DNA from: Lanius collurio | Lineage: Eukaryota > Chordata > Aves > Passeriformes > Laniidae | Length of the DNA: 64,000 nt | Assembly (NCBI GenBank): GCA_020086605.1 | Contig: JACBWW010000004.1 | Location: 23,194,240-23,258,239 of the forward strand | Direction of reading: 5' to 3' | Shown here: positions 23,400-36,479 of the stretch, piece by piece | How the letters are laid out: the number at the start of each line of letters is the position of its first letter | How positions within the stretch are numbered: position 1 is the first letter of the stretch | Position numbers and translations under genes: made by a program | Notes under the pieces: generated by a model | Databases searched by the model: none | What the model saw: the letters and a program-made list of their open reading frames with translations, nothing else | What the model was told of the DNA's origin: nothing

Positions 23400-23430
23400 G
23401 TGTGCACACATGCATGTGCACATGCATGTA
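23400..23430. repeat. 31-nt alternating purine-pyrimidine tract with a 22-bp palindrome
   Basis: Every step from 23400 to 23430 alternates purine and pyrimidine (GTGTGCACACATGC and on). Positions 23408-23429 form a perfect inverted repeat with no spacer, centred between 23418 and 23419. Such sequence can adopt Z-DNA or extrude a cruciform under supercoiling. The arrangement is certain; any function is unknown. Confidence 0.85.
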
Positions 23431-24765
23431 GTGGTACATCTCTGTATTGAAGTAGTGAAGCACAACAAGTTGTGAGTGAATAAAATTAAAGCAGAGGAAA
23501 TTATCACTGAAACTCTTTTCCTCTCTGAATTTGTATTTTTGTGTAGTGGCTCACTAAAGGAAAATATAAATTTTGATATTCAGTTCTCACTTTGAGCTTT
23601 ATGTGAAATATGAGAGCTAGTTTCTAGACCCTGGAAGAAAGAGGCTGCTTGCTTACTTCAACAGTGAATGAGATTCTGAAGCAATATGCTCCAAATGTGG
23701 TGCATTTTAAGAGGACTGGGAGAACAGCTGACATGCTCAAGAGCTGATTTGATTTTGTTTCTCCAGCTGTCACAGTTAACCCAGTAGAAGAATCTTCCTG
23801 TCTCTGTAAACTTTGTCTGTTGACCATTATCAATAAAATGATACAACTATTAAAGTTATTAAATCGTATAATTACAGAATGACTTGAGAATGAAAGCAAA
23901 TACCAGTAATACTCCTACACTTGACATCAGTACAATTTATGTAATTTGTTCAAGGATGACTTGAAGATCCTCAGAATATTCTGTGGCTTTGCTTTTCTTT
24001 GCACTCAATACAATTGCAAACAATTATTGCCTTTTAGCACACATTAAATAAGGCACCTGTATCCTGACCAAAATCATCAAGTCTGTTGTGCATTTGTTCC
24101 TCATTCTCAAGAAAACATGAAAAAAATAACTGTATTAACAAACAGAAGAGATGCACATTATTACAAGTAAAAAATAGTAGCATGACACAAGTTCACTTGT
24201 ATGAGCTGATGTAGGTCCTTGAAGTAAATATCTTCATTAGACTGTACTGATATCTGACTAAAGACTTTGACAAGCTCTCATCATTGCAGAGGAATCTCCT
24301 TTCCATTATCTTTTTTGACCTCCTACTCACTTTTTACCTTGGTTTAATATGCACAGCATGAATTCTCTAAATTACCTAAATAGTCTTATAAAACTTTCCT
24401 AATAAACTGCAAATTAGGTGATTTCTTGTTGATCCTTCTCTTAGTCAGAGGAGTTAGTGGTCTCAGTAGTTCCACTGACGAATTTGTAAGAATGCATGAT
24501 GTATCATAAAGGCCATGAGTCTGAAACACCCTGACACTCTCAGACAGCCTTCACAGCTGCATAATCTGCAGTTCTTATCAGTCAGTTCATCTACGGACCA
24601 GTCCAGAGCATAAAGAAATCTAGAGGAATGTACACTAGTTTTTTCTCCCTTTATATTAAATTTCACTGTGGAAATCTGCAATTACCTATGACTGGAAATG
24701 TAAAATGCATAAATTCTGGGTAAATACTTCTAATTTTATATGGTACTGCTGAACAGTGGAAGGGG
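23431..24765. other. AT-rich noncoding interval
   Basis: No gene or repeat recognised. Confidence 0.5.
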
Positions 24766-25112
24766 GGAAGGGACAAAACCAGTCTCTCCAGTGATGAAGG
24801 ATGGAATGGTGTGCCAAAACTGGAGGATATGAGCACTAACGGGATTCCTCGATCTGCTTCACCACCGGGTGTTGGCTACAAAGTGCCACACCTGAAATGT
24901 TTCTAATGGTCACGGCATGAGGAACAAACGAGGAGCTGGAAGTTTTGCCCCACTCCTAGATAAATAAATGGAAGCTGACATAAATGGAAGCTGGTGGGAT
25001 GAGTGCTGTCACTGGAGTGCCCTGTCAGACGGTTACAGGCTCTTCAGGAGGCATAGGCAGGGCAGAAGAGGTGTTGGGGCGTTGGCATTATATGTAATAT
25101 AAGGGTTACAAT
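24766..25112 (+). mobile_element. CR1 LINE fragment, start of the endonuclease domain
   Basis: Plus-strand similarity to the 5' part of CR1 ORF2. AATGTTTCTAATGGTCACGG, ATGAGGAACAAACGAGGAGC, GGAAGCTGGTGGGATGAGTG (the ETWWD region), GGTTACAGGCTCTTCAGGAG and the GGCAGGGCAGAAGAGGTGTT stretch follow the usual order. Frames are broken. A 16-bp direct duplication (24964-24979 and 24980-24993) interrupts it. Boundaries are approximate. It is a different part of CR1 from 735-1620, so the two are independent insertions or pieces. Confidence 0.8.
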
Positions 25113-28100
25113 TCTACATAATGGACAAAGAAAAGTAAATTAAGCCCATTTTCTGAATCACTTGTGTATCTTTAGGTAACTGCATCATAACTACCCCATA
25201 TCACATGCCTTTCTTAATCATATAGGTTAAGTCTGCAAACTTAACTATGAGCTGCTGGTTGCTGCTGAAAAGATTAGGTGGCCAAAGTTTGGGATGTGGG
25301 ATTTAAAAGGGACTATAATTAGATTAGATTAGGTATTTCAGATTTATGAAGCCTATGGCTGGTTTTACATTTACTTTGTCCTTATTGTCTCCTTAATTTC
25401 CTAGTACACTGCACAGATATGTTAATTTACTACTCCTGCTGAATGTCAGGTCACAGTGTCTCACTTTTTTTTGTAGTTGATTGCTTATCACCTATTCAAG
25501 ACTCCATTTCTATTTACCATGTGTATTTGATGATAGTTCCTCAGTAAGTCCTTATGAAAAAATACTGATCATGTTTTTCTCTTCTGTCTAACAGCTGCTC
25601 AGTAATTTCACAAGTTGTAATGTAAGTGTATTCATGAAGTGAGTCCCTCTCATCTCGTGTTGATTGTGCCATGGAGGTGCTCACCAGTCTGTTGAATACA
25701 TTCTGCAATTATTTTTTTGAAGCAGGTAGAATGAACACTGAAGACCATATGAAGAAAAACTTAAGCACGTTATTTGTTTCTAAATCTCTTTCTCTCTTAC
25801 AACACAATACACATACTGATTCCAGTGAGAGATACATAGATAAATTCTCTGTACTATTTGGATATTTCAAGAGATGTTTTTGTAAAACATCCATTTATGT
25901 TCAAGCCTAGTGCACTGCTCCTCCCTGACCATTATTGTCAGCAGGCAGTCAGTAAGATACTGAAACAGAGTCCAGATGCAGATCTCAGATGTAGTTAAAG
26001 AGGGTTTTTTTTTCATAAAATATTCTGTAAAAGTATTTGAGTTCTTATGTTCAGTACTTATGTGAGAAAATAAAACTGATGATCTAGAATTTTAAAATAT
26101 ACTGTATTTTTATAACTTAAAAAATGACAAGTGAGAGAAAATGCCAGATGGACTATTTGGCTTAAAGTTCTAACAAAAATGGAAACAGAAGATGACAATA
26201 ATCAGGCAAATATCATTTCATGAGTGAAAGTTCCCAGAGCATCTTGGTTTAAAATTATTTAAATAGTTACATGGCCAGCTTGCAAGCATTTCAAATCAGT
26301 AAGAATTAACAATTTCTGCTGCAAAATGTACAGAGTAATCTCTAAAACTTTGTCCAATGAGGCTATCTCTGTGTCATGCTTAACTTCTTCAGTTGGTGAT
26401 GGGCTGCTTTGCATAAAATAGTTACAAAATTTATTGGACTAGGGAGGCAGAATATGTGATGGTTCATGGCTAGCATAATTGCACAGTGATTAGGATACTT
26501 ACCTAGGAGGAAGGATTATCTTAAGGGAGCAGGGGTGGGTGGTGACGGTGCAAAGGTGCAAATTCCTCTTTGATGAATATGAAAAATATGACAATTATAA
26601 AGCAGTAGAAGTTAATATTCTTGGCACTTGAGAGGTAATTTTTGGACCCAAGTAATTATCACACATAGTGCATGCACACAGAAATTCATGGAGCTCCTTT
26701 TTCCATATATGAAATATTGACAATAAAAACTCTGCTCAGAATTTCCATGCAAGGCCAAGGAAACATTTTGGAAAATACAACACAAATTTCCAAATGTCAA
26801 AATATTTCACTTAAGACTCACATTTTGGGGAAAAAGATGCAGAAGACATAATATTCTAGAAATACTACCTCTAACTGTCAGGAAACCTTTCTATATCTTC
26901 AATATGATTTTTCTTCATTTTCAATTTACATAATGGAGAGTGATAAAAATGAGTTGATTTGTGCGCAACATTGATCTTAGAACTAAATTAATTTCTTCTA
27001 TGATAAGGACCATTTGAGAGATAAATGTTCTGTGTTGCTGGGTGAAATAGAAAGTAAAGTATGGCAATTCTTTCTCCTTAATACATGTCTTCTATATTTT
27101 TTTTAATTAAGGTAGGCAACATATATAGGTTCCTTTCTAATTACTCCTATACTGTCTAAATTTATGTTTAAATTAGACACTTGCAGTGTACATCAAACAC
27201 ATTCTTGACCATTTTTTTACAATTTTCATACTTGTCTAATCTGTGGTTTGTATTTGTTTGCTATAATGTAGGAATTTCTTCTCTACTAACACACTAAAAT
27301 AAATGTTGGAAAATGTTATGATTGATGTTGCCAAGGTTTACTTCCATGATCATGCTAGCAGCTTCCCACTGGAAATACCTTCTGAAAAAAGAAGAGAATG
27401 AGTATCCAAGTCACTTTTATGTCACATCCAGTGAATAAGATTGAAAAAATGTTGAAATTTATTAACTATTTAGTAAATAACAATAGGGAAACAATAGGGT
27501 AGGATGTTGCAAGTAGGTTGCAGAGGTTTATACATAGGTGTTTGAATGTAGAATGGAAACATTACAGAATTATCTTCAGATACTTAACATTTTCAAACCA
27601 TCATGTTCATGTTTTTTACATGTGGAAAAATATCTGAAGTTAAGTATTTTTCATGTGTGATGGCTAAATTTTCAGAATAAATGCCTTGGATAAGTAGTAC
27701 TGCAGTTAGTTAAAACTATTGCTATGTATTTTACAAATTAAATTTACAAAGCAGCAAATTTCTTCCACCTCAGTCTGTCTCAGAACGTAATATTTTAAGA
27801 ACATATCTAATAGGCACTCAAATTTTAGATTACTCTAAGTCAAAATTTCAAAGTGGATTCTTCCTTCCAGATTAAAGAAGTCTAAGTTTTCTACAGATAT
27901 AGTGCTTCAGAAAGAAATATAGTCTCTGATGATGTGGATGATCAGGGAAGCTGATGTTTAGTATGCAGTGCCTGACTTGGAGTCCAGTAGCTGATATAAG
28001 TGCAGAGAACTGGTTTCCATGTTCCCAGGCCAGTTTATACATTTTACATGAAAAAATTTTCAATTAAATATTGAAATAACTGGAAGAAAAGAGAATTCAA

Positions 28101-31100
28101 CTCTCCTGTCTCTGATCCGCTCTACAGAACTCTTTAAGCAGAAAGTCATACCTGTTCTTGCTGGCTTGGGCAATTGCTAAGCTTTGCTGCAGACTAAAAA
28201 CTTTGTACAACTTCAAATGGAAAGATAAAGACCATAATTTTACCCTAACCAGGAAATCTTGATGGCTCTGGCCTTCTTGTGAAGAGTTGGGTTTGCATGT
28301 TTCCAATAACAATGTGAGAAAAGAAGGCATCTCCGCTACTAGAAAGGAGGAGTAGAGTGCCCTGTATTCAGATTAAAATACAGTGTGTTGAGAGAAGGCC
28401 ATGTATTGATCTTGCTTATTGGAGATTAGTACCATGACAATTCACTCCAGTTTCTGTTTATAGGAGAAATCACAATTTCCCAGAGAAATTGCAGAGAGTC
28501 AGTGCTTCCAGCATTAAAGAAGCAATCCAAAAATTTCCTTAGAGCTCTTTCCTTCCCTAGAATTCCTGGACTCATTCCTCCTTGCTCTGAATTTACACTC
28601 CCTCTCCTTCTTTAAAAGAGTTTCAAGAATTTAAGTCAGAAACTGCAGGTTATAGAGAGTTTATGAATTTGAGTTCAGCAGGGGTTTTGAGCCTGCTTTA
28701 CTGGATTTAGGGCCCAGAAACATACCTGAGACCTTTTTGCACACCTATTTCTTATTTTGGTACTGAAAATATTTCCCTGTGATAACACATATCAAAGATA
28801 GGTAGTTCTAAAACAAATGGAGCAGAAATTCCTTATGCTTTCTTAATAATAAGTTATTTGGACAGACATTATTGTTATATAAGAGGAGAATGTAGATCTA
28901 AATTTCTTTTTTCCCTTATGTTTTTTGATACTACCAGTTAGATAAAATTTTATATATATATATATTTAGAATTAATCCATGTTTTTTACTATGATAGTGA
29001 ATGAAAAGATTTTTTGATCTCTGTATTAAAGAATAGCATGAAAAGAACATGACTGAAAGTATACTGAAGTAATTTTTAAATTAATTTTTAATCCCAACAC
29101 TGCAGTGTATTTTTTCTGAAATTTAAAACACTTGAATAAATTGCTATGAGATCCTTCCTTCTCCCTTTGTTCTTCAGATATCTATGTGTTATCTTTTACC
29201 TGGCACATGTGCATGTATCAACTCATAAGTGAGAAATAGGAGAAATGAGTTGAAGGAGGTGGATTTAAAGCTGCAATCAATTAATCTGTTGCTAGGGAAC
29301 TGTCAGCTGCCCACTCACGAAATAGCAGTCAGCTGGCTAGAGCTAGGAGCATATAAAATGGAATTACAAAACACTACTGTTCTCTCTCTTATTATTAATT
29401 TAGAAAAATATTTTGCTAATGCTGTTTTTATGAAGGAGAAAGGAAGGAAAGTTTGATAGCAAGGGTCAAAATGTCATCCATATTTTACTCTTAGCTGAAA
29501 CACTTAATTAACTGGCAGCCTGAGCTTGGGCTTGTGTTTGCCTATCTTTATGTTTATCATAACCGATATGAAGTGGAGTGGTGCAGTATATGGAAATATA
29601 CTATGGAAGAGCACATTTTACCACACCAGGTGAGCCTAATGTGTCTGATTGGGGAATTCTTTAAAAATCCTAGGCATTTAATGGAATGCCAGTTAATTAA
29701 AGCTTGATGAATTTCAAAAAGTGAGTTGTGGTTGGTAGAGATAAGAGATTTCCCTGCCTTATACATGTAGAAGCAGAAGATTTCATTTCACTGACTCAGA
29801 GCTCACTCAAGTATGTGAAGGATTTCAGACTTGAAACAGAATTCTCCACCTAAAGTTCAAATGTGATTTTTGAGTCTGGCAAAGCATCTATCACAGGTTG
29901 TTTCAGGCTTGTTTTGGTTGTTCTGGCAGAGAAGGGCTTGTTTTGAAAGGACTTTCATAGTCCTTTACTTTGAAACTTTTACAGAAATGTTACTGTAGGA
30001 CAGAGTTTCCTTACTAATGATAATTTCCATTTAAATTCTTTCTGTAGTTTATGTTCTTTAATTCTTTTATGTAGTCTTTTGTGTCCATGGTTTTCAGTAT
30101 TAATGTTAAAGATTAAAGTGGAGTACCATTAAAAGTTTTCCTATAACTGTCTAGGTACTTGCATGGTCATGTGAGGCAGAATACACTGATCTTTTCCTGA
30201 AGAGTATTCTTACATGACTTCTACTAGCAGAGGATAAAAACTAAACAAAGCTTGGAAATTTTCATCTAGGCTTATAATTTATATTCTTGCTCCCATTTCT
30301 AGATATGTTGATATATGTGAGAGGCAAAAAATAGCAAAAGATAAGTTGGAGGACTTGGCTTTGGTCATTCAATCATCCAACTACCTGTGGTCTCTTCCAT
30401 ATCAGATCTAGTATTGCCTGGTATTTAAAGCTGTGTGTCTGCAATGCTAATGCTTAACTTACATTTATAAATTAGAAATCATAAATTGGTGGGAATTAAC
30501 CAACTTAAATGTGAACCATCAGCCTGTGCACTCTGTGTATACCTTATTGCCACAGGCCCCCAAGTTACCTGTTCAAAAGCCTGAAGCAAGAGAGCTTTCC
30601 CGGGGTTTGTTTGTTCTTAAATGTGGATCACAGAGATGTGTCAAGCTTCTTAAAAATGTTGTCAATATTCAAACTTGCCAGTTGATTGGTTCTGTCAGGT
30701 CTAGAGCAAGCTGTATGCACCTCCTTGCAAAAGAATCACTTCTGTGGTTGATGGAGCCCTCCTTAACTAAAAACTCAAACTATGTTAAACCATGACACTT
30801 ATAAACTACATCTTTTGATGATTTCTTGCAAGTACAAGTGACATAGAACAAAAAATGACTATAATTTTCCAGTGTTTATAAATAAGAAAGCTTTCAGAAT
30901 GGAAAGCTAAAAGAAATAATTTTGGCACATACCAGAACTGTCTATGTTTCCTAATCTTATAAAGAGAAAGAATAGTTTCCTATTAATTTTCTCTGATTTG
31001 TATTTTCTTTGCCTCAGTCTCTTGGTTCTTTTACTCAGAGTTCAGATTGAAGCCCAAGAGACACAGAGTTTATCTTTGGACTCAGATGTTTATCATTTCT

Positions 31101-31261
31101 TGTCTATAGTACAGCTGCATAGAATATGCTTCTAAGTTAACAAGGTGAAAGTGGCCCCCGAGTGCTACCTTCCAAGGTCTTTTAAAGTACAAATTATCCA
31201 TTTATGGAATTCCAACTAATTTATTTTTACTTATAATCTAGTAACTAAACATTCATGTTCC
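25113..31261. other. long AT-rich noncoding interval
   Basis: 6.1 kb with no supportable gene. A TA dinucleotide run lies near 28952-28965. About 29225-29770 is less repetitive and richer in CAGCTG, TAATTAA and similar cores, so it is a candidate conserved noncoding element. A 94-codon open frame at 30511-30795 has an acceptor-like start but no good donor and no recognised product. Confidence 0.5.
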
Positions 31262-31600
31262 TCACCACGGGTTTTTTGAACCAACACCAGACCACCCAGA
31301 TTTGTGACAAAGAAGGACGAAAGAAGAACAACTAACCTACCCCCAAAATCCTCCATCTTGTTACATATATATATTACTATATCCCATAAACCTAAATTTT
31401 CTACATCACTGCATATTCCACCTAGTGATACAACAAACTCTCTTCAATTACACAACAATCTCAGTGTTATCACACAAATTGGGAAGCTTTTCCCAAGGCC
31501 TCAGGTCAAACGTGGTGTGCTTTTGAGGATCATTGCCTATCAGCGCCGAAAGACTGAAATTCTCTGAACCAGGGTTCCAACAGTCTCTGTTATAGGAATG
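31262..31600. other. compositionally distinct C/A-rich segment, possible old repeat
   Basis: The plus strand is unusually poor in G from about 31276 to 31480 (runs such as AACCTACCCCCAAAATCCTC), unlike its neighbours. It returns to mixed composition near 31490-31560, where two CpGs sit in CAGCGCCGAAAG. The strand bias suggests a decayed LTR-element piece. I cannot name a family or find its ends. Confidence 0.3.
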
Positions 31601-32149
31601 AAGATCTTGTAATCTTGTTTATTTTTATTTACTTGCTCTTTGTGGTGGTAGAACTCCATGTTATGAAAATAGTTGAAATATATTTTCTCTAAGTGATCAT
31701 GGGGTTGAGACAAGCCTTTCAGCACCAGTAATGGCTGATCATGACCCCCTATAACTGTGTCTCCATCTCTGCTCATATCTTACTCTACTCTTGTCAAGAT
31801 AACACTCCTGAAAAGAGGTTCCTAAGCACAGTAACACAATGTGGCACTGCTGCTGCAATGAAGATAAAAGAGAAGCGCACTGATCTTATGGCCTCAGGTC
31901 TCCTCCTTCGCTGGTGTAGCCTTTTCCATGTGTTTCCTGGGTGGAAACAAGCACAAGCCAGGGTGTAGAGTGCAGGAGTGGTGCTGTGGCTGCTCCCCTC
32001 TAGTGCAATGCAATGTGTGGCTTCACTGAGGTGAAGCACTGAAGGAAGAAGGGAACAAATTTGTCACTATGTCAGTGCAGGCTGGACTCTGCATTTCAAA
32101 ACTGCAACTGCATCTCTGAAACACTTTGTTTTACTTAAGGCTCTGAATT
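31601..32149. other. noncoding interval
   Basis: Mixed composition, no recognised gene. Open frames on both strands at 31740-32040 overlap each other and have no known product. Confidence 0.45.
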
Positions 32150-32485
32150 TTAATATTCGTCAGTTTGTACCGACAGGTCAGAGAGGTGATTCTTCCCCTC
32201 AGGGCTGGTGGGATTACATATGAAGTACTGTGTTCAGCAATAGGCACAAATTGTCATATAGAAAATTATGTTTTAATCTAAGAAAAAACTTTTTAATTCT
32301 GAAAGCAGTCAAAGACTAGAACAGGTTGATGAGAGATGAGGTGGAGTCTGTCAACATCTCTAGAAATATTTGAAAACTGACTTGCGGTGCTCCTGAGCAG
32401 CCAGCTGTAATTGATCCTGTTTTGAGCAGGGAACTAAGACTAGATGATCGCCAGAGGTCACTTTCAAAGTTGGTGATTCTTTGGA
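32150..32485 (+). mobile_element. CR1 LINE 3' end, plus strand
   Basis: Ordered CR1 3' landmarks: GGGCTGGTGGGATTACATAT with GAAGTACTGTGTTCAG, ACTAGAACAGGTTGATGAGA with GATGAGGTGGAGTCTG, CTAGAAATATTTGAAAACTG, GATCCTGTTTTGAGCAGGGA and GACTAGATGATCGCCAGAGG, ending at GGTGATTCTTTGG, near the usual CR1 terminus. It is heavily diverged with an insertion near 32250-32300, so it is old. Confidence 0.85.
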
Positions 32486-35400
32486 AATAATTAAGACCAC
32501 CACAATTGACTGACTGATCATATAAAGAATATTTTATTTTTGTGTGATGCCAAGGGAAATTTAAAATATATAGTCTCTTCCTATTCAGTTGAACTGAATT
32601 TTTATTGTCTCTATTAAATGCAATTAATGCTGGTAAGCATATGAAGAATTAGAGTTTTCCACCATTTTGGCTTTCTTTTCTGGCACTGCACAGGTTAGAA
32701 GGCAAGTACTCCCCAGATACATGAATGGCTGAAAGCATCAACTTCGTTGCTATAGGAAAATTACTTGTGCAGCAAAGAGACCAATATTAATGTTGACAGG
32801 CATATTGGTGGAACCCTTATCTGCAGTGATGCTTGTGTAGTTGTTTTCGTACTCCCACCCTTTTTTTTTCCCTAGGATTATTTTATAGGATAATTTCTAA
32901 AGCAAGACCCTTTGCACATCAATGTTCCTCAATGGAATCAATTACTTTTATTACTTACAAATAATGGAGAGAGTTTATTGTTGAATGAGAGCTGCAGAAA
33001 ATAATTTGATGAAATAGGAAATTCAAAGGTGCTCAGGAAGTAGGTGTATCATAGTATTTTTAGAAAGACTGTAACTTATATAATTCACCTTGCTACTACA
33101 AAATAACTTCCAAACAAAATAAATAAGAATATTATTGAAAATCTGGGGGTCTTTGAACTTTGAGAGCTACAGGGATTTCAGGGTACGTGAATATGGATGC
33201 TGGATCACTTATGTATCTATTCAAAATCACTGATTTGGAAACGTACACAACATGATGGCAAGTCATTATCAATCACCTTCTACATCCAGTATAATGTACT
33301 GCATTTATTACTGTATGCCATTACAGAGTAACTGACACTTTCAGCTTTATCAGCAAACTCTCAGTTGGCTGCAACATAAAAATATCAGTGTATCAGCAAA
33401 TGGCTGTTTTTTTATTATATTAAATCTACAGTTCTGACAGAGGAAGTTAAATATTAGGTTGAGGTTTTTTTTTTAGAGTATAGGAGTAAGCGCTGAATAA
33501 GTTTGTTTGAAGAACAGTACAACTGATGATGGCCTCTTTTTATAGATCTGAATACTTTCCATCCTTGCTGCTGTAATGTTAATATTGGTGGACAAGAGAG
33601 TTAATCATCCATGTACACGTTAAATGACCAGCAGCTGGGTTCACACTACTTGACCAGGCAGCTGATGTTAAACAGTTATGTGTAACATCAGAGTTCTGTC
33701 AGTCTTTTTCCATGTAAATCTATTAATTTGATCATCTTCCTTCCTATTCATAGAGTTTTCATGATAACTTGTAGGTACATAATTGTTTTTGAGACTATAT
33801 TCTACCTTTGAATTAGTGAGATGGGATAAAAAATTGAGTAAGACGAAGTTCTGAGCTGAAGATGGAAAGACAGACATTATGATCTTGAAATACATTTTTT
33901 TTGAAAACAGAGTAAAATAAGCATTTTCTGACAGTGTATCCATAGTTGTCTTCTTTGTAGCAAGGTTGTTGGCATTTTTAGTGTTGAGGTGTGTATAATT
34001 TTCAAAAGATGAAATAACACTTTTGGACTGAAATTCTTGAACTACATAACATTAAATTCCATTTTTTCTAAAGTATTATGGCGTAGTTTCCATGACTAAC
34101 AAAAGCCTCATATGTCTAAAAGAAAAAGCCAAACGTAAACTGGTAGTGAAACTTTTCTTGGCCCTTGTATTTGAAAGAGAACTGAAATTATACTTCTTAA
34201 TGAAAGGGAAAATAATTTACAATATTCTTGACTGTTTAAGTTTTCATATGTGATCTATGGTTACTAAAAGCTCTAGTTCTGAAAGAGGGCAGCTGATAAC
34301 TAAATTTGTTGGTGTATTTGGTACTTGAGTAATTTATCTGAATTGCTGTGCTGACTGATGAAATGGTAAAAAAGTCCCAGCACTCAAAACTTCAGAAAAG
34401 TCACCTGAAATGGTGAACAACTACCAGCTTAAAGTTGTCATTTACTAGCACCTGTCAATTTAAGAACTAAACCATTAAAGTAAAAAAAGGCAAGAAAAGA
34501 CAGTGAAAAAAGGTAGATGCATTTTCTTCTCTCTTGTTAAGAAAATTTGTTGCTGAATGATCATGTGATAATTATAAATATTTTCAGTGTTCATTGTTAG
34601 AAAAAAGGTGAGAAAAATTTCAAACACTATCAGGTACATTATTTGTATTATAACTGTGCCCCCAGAATGTTCCAAATCATGATTTTTATCTTTAATGTCT
34701 ATTTAGTGTATAATGAAACTATGGTTCATGAAGAACCCACATAAGCATGTAACAAACCAAAATAAATTGAATATTTTTAAATATGAAGAAATAAAAAAAG
34801 TCCTCTGAAAACTTTCTAATCCTTAAATGAGCACTGAGATGAAAAACTGAGGCACACAGCTTAGCAGTGGTGGGGTAGTGGCTGAACTGGGGCTTTTAAT
34901 GAGTTTTGTCTTCAACATAATGCAGTTGCTCCTACTGAGCATTTTTCAAATGATTTTTTTTTTCCTCTGGCTGTAGTCAGTCTTTCTTCACAATCTGGAA
35001 AAGTTGTGTTTAGAAATCACCTCAATCTTCATCTGAGTTTGTAAGCTACTGTTTTCAAAAATAGTATTTAACAAAGGGTGCATATTTAGTGGCAGCTGCC
35101 AAAATTAGTTTTGATAATACATACTAAAATAATTGCTATTTAGCAGGACTTCAGTTGTGAATTGTACTGATTGTGTATATAAACTGCAGAATCTGGAATT
35201 TTCTGTAAATGTAGAAAAAAAATGAACAGTTCATCTTACCTATTTTTTAAGGAAAAGTGGCAAGGTTTAGAGTTTTTTAAAAGAAAAATGACAAAGTTTA
35301 ATAATACTATATTCAGTAGATTAAGTAGACATTTAACAAATTTGAGATCAAGCAAAAGAATTCAAATATCAGACATTGCTAACTTTTTAATGTTGAATAT

Positions 35401-36029
35401 ATCAGTAATTATAAGTTCTACTGTGAAACTACAGCAGAGAGGGAGGAGCGGAAGAATGTATGTGTCTTACCACAACTAAAAATGAGTTTAAATATAGAAA
35501 AGCAATAGAACCTAGTGGATATGTGGTCACGTTAGTATTCTATGATATTTGGTCTTGCTATATAGCATGATTATACACTGAAGAAAAGAAATTTTAAAGT
35601 TATTAAATGAAAAATATATGCCCTTTTATGTTTTCTTTCTCTTTAATGTTTTCATTATGCAAGGCAGGATAATTTAGTATAATTATAATTTATTTGCTCA
35701 TTGCATCATCATTATGTTGCCCTGGCAGTACTAAGAATTTTATTATTTTGGCCCATTTATTATTGCTGATGCATAAAGCTTGTACCTTTATGAGTTCATC
35801 AGCATGAATAAACTCATCTGTGCATTCCATGACAAATGAGCTTGTATGCTTCACACTTGATAAGAGAAATGCCAGACCTGACAAACTTTGACACAGCTGA
35901 TGATTATCTTGAGCTTTCAGATCATCTCAACTACTGCTTGTTCCCACCTTTGCTGCCAAGAGCACCAAGCATGACCAACTCCTCCAGGATTTGATCCTCT
36001 CTCACAGCTGTGATTTAATGGTATTCCCC
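32486..36029. other. AT-rich noncoding interval
   Basis: No supportable gene. A 9-bp-arm inverted repeat lies at 33662-33670 and 33683-33691. A stretch at about 34828-34950 (ACTGAGGCACACAGCTTAGC and following) faintly resembles a MIR-type SINE. The part right of about 35890 may belong to the LTR element that follows. Confidence 0.5.
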
Positions 36030-36479
36030 AGTTCAGTGCTACCACAAACACTATCCCACACTGTATATTGTTCTCTCTCTCTCCCCTTTCCGCTTCCCCT
36101 TCCTGCTGTGGTGGGATGGAGGAGAGAATTGGAGAAAACAGGGAAGAACACAACCTGAGATAAGTACAATTTACTGGAAACAGCAATGAGATGAGAAAAC
36201 AAACAGTAACAACATTAATAGTAATAACAAAAGTGTACAAGAGAGAGTAATTCACATGCAGAAATGCTCAGGGCATTCTGGGATCTGAGAACAAAGAACA
36301 AGATTGGATGTCTCCCCCACTCTGCTCCATTTTTTAGACCAGAAGGAACACTCCTCCTAGAAGGGGGAGATTCCTTTTCTGCCACCCCTGGCAATGACAT
36401 GAGGTGGTATTGAATAACATCAGGATCCTGATCCCAGCTACTGTAAAAAATTAACCCTATCCTGGCTGTAACCAGTACA
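36030..36479 (-). mobile_element. LTR of a common bird retroelement family, minus strand
   Basis: The right end at 36479 reads, on the minus strand, TGTACTGGTTACAGCC and AGGATAGGGTTAATTTTTTA. I recognise this as the start of an LTR family widespread in bird genomes (consensus like TGGTTTTGGCTGGGATAG). Further left, GGTGGGATGGAGGAGAGAAT and CCTGAGATAAGTACAATTTA match the family's R-U5 side. The left boundary is not resolved. GACAAA follows the right end (36480-36485) and also occurs at 35831 and 35880, either of which could be a 6-bp duplication if leader or internal sequence remains. The element is degenerate and noncoding. Confidence 0.65.

Noticed and set aside
25595..25621. 27-base microexon-like segment with strong splice sites
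   Set aside because: Strong splice-like strings recur by chance in 64 kb and no partner exons were found.
30511..30795. 94-codon open frame with an acceptor-like string
   Set aside because: No good donor and no family resemblance.
34828..34950. MIR-like SINE
   Set aside because: Similarity is limited to a short A/G-rich core. Needs a profile search to support it.
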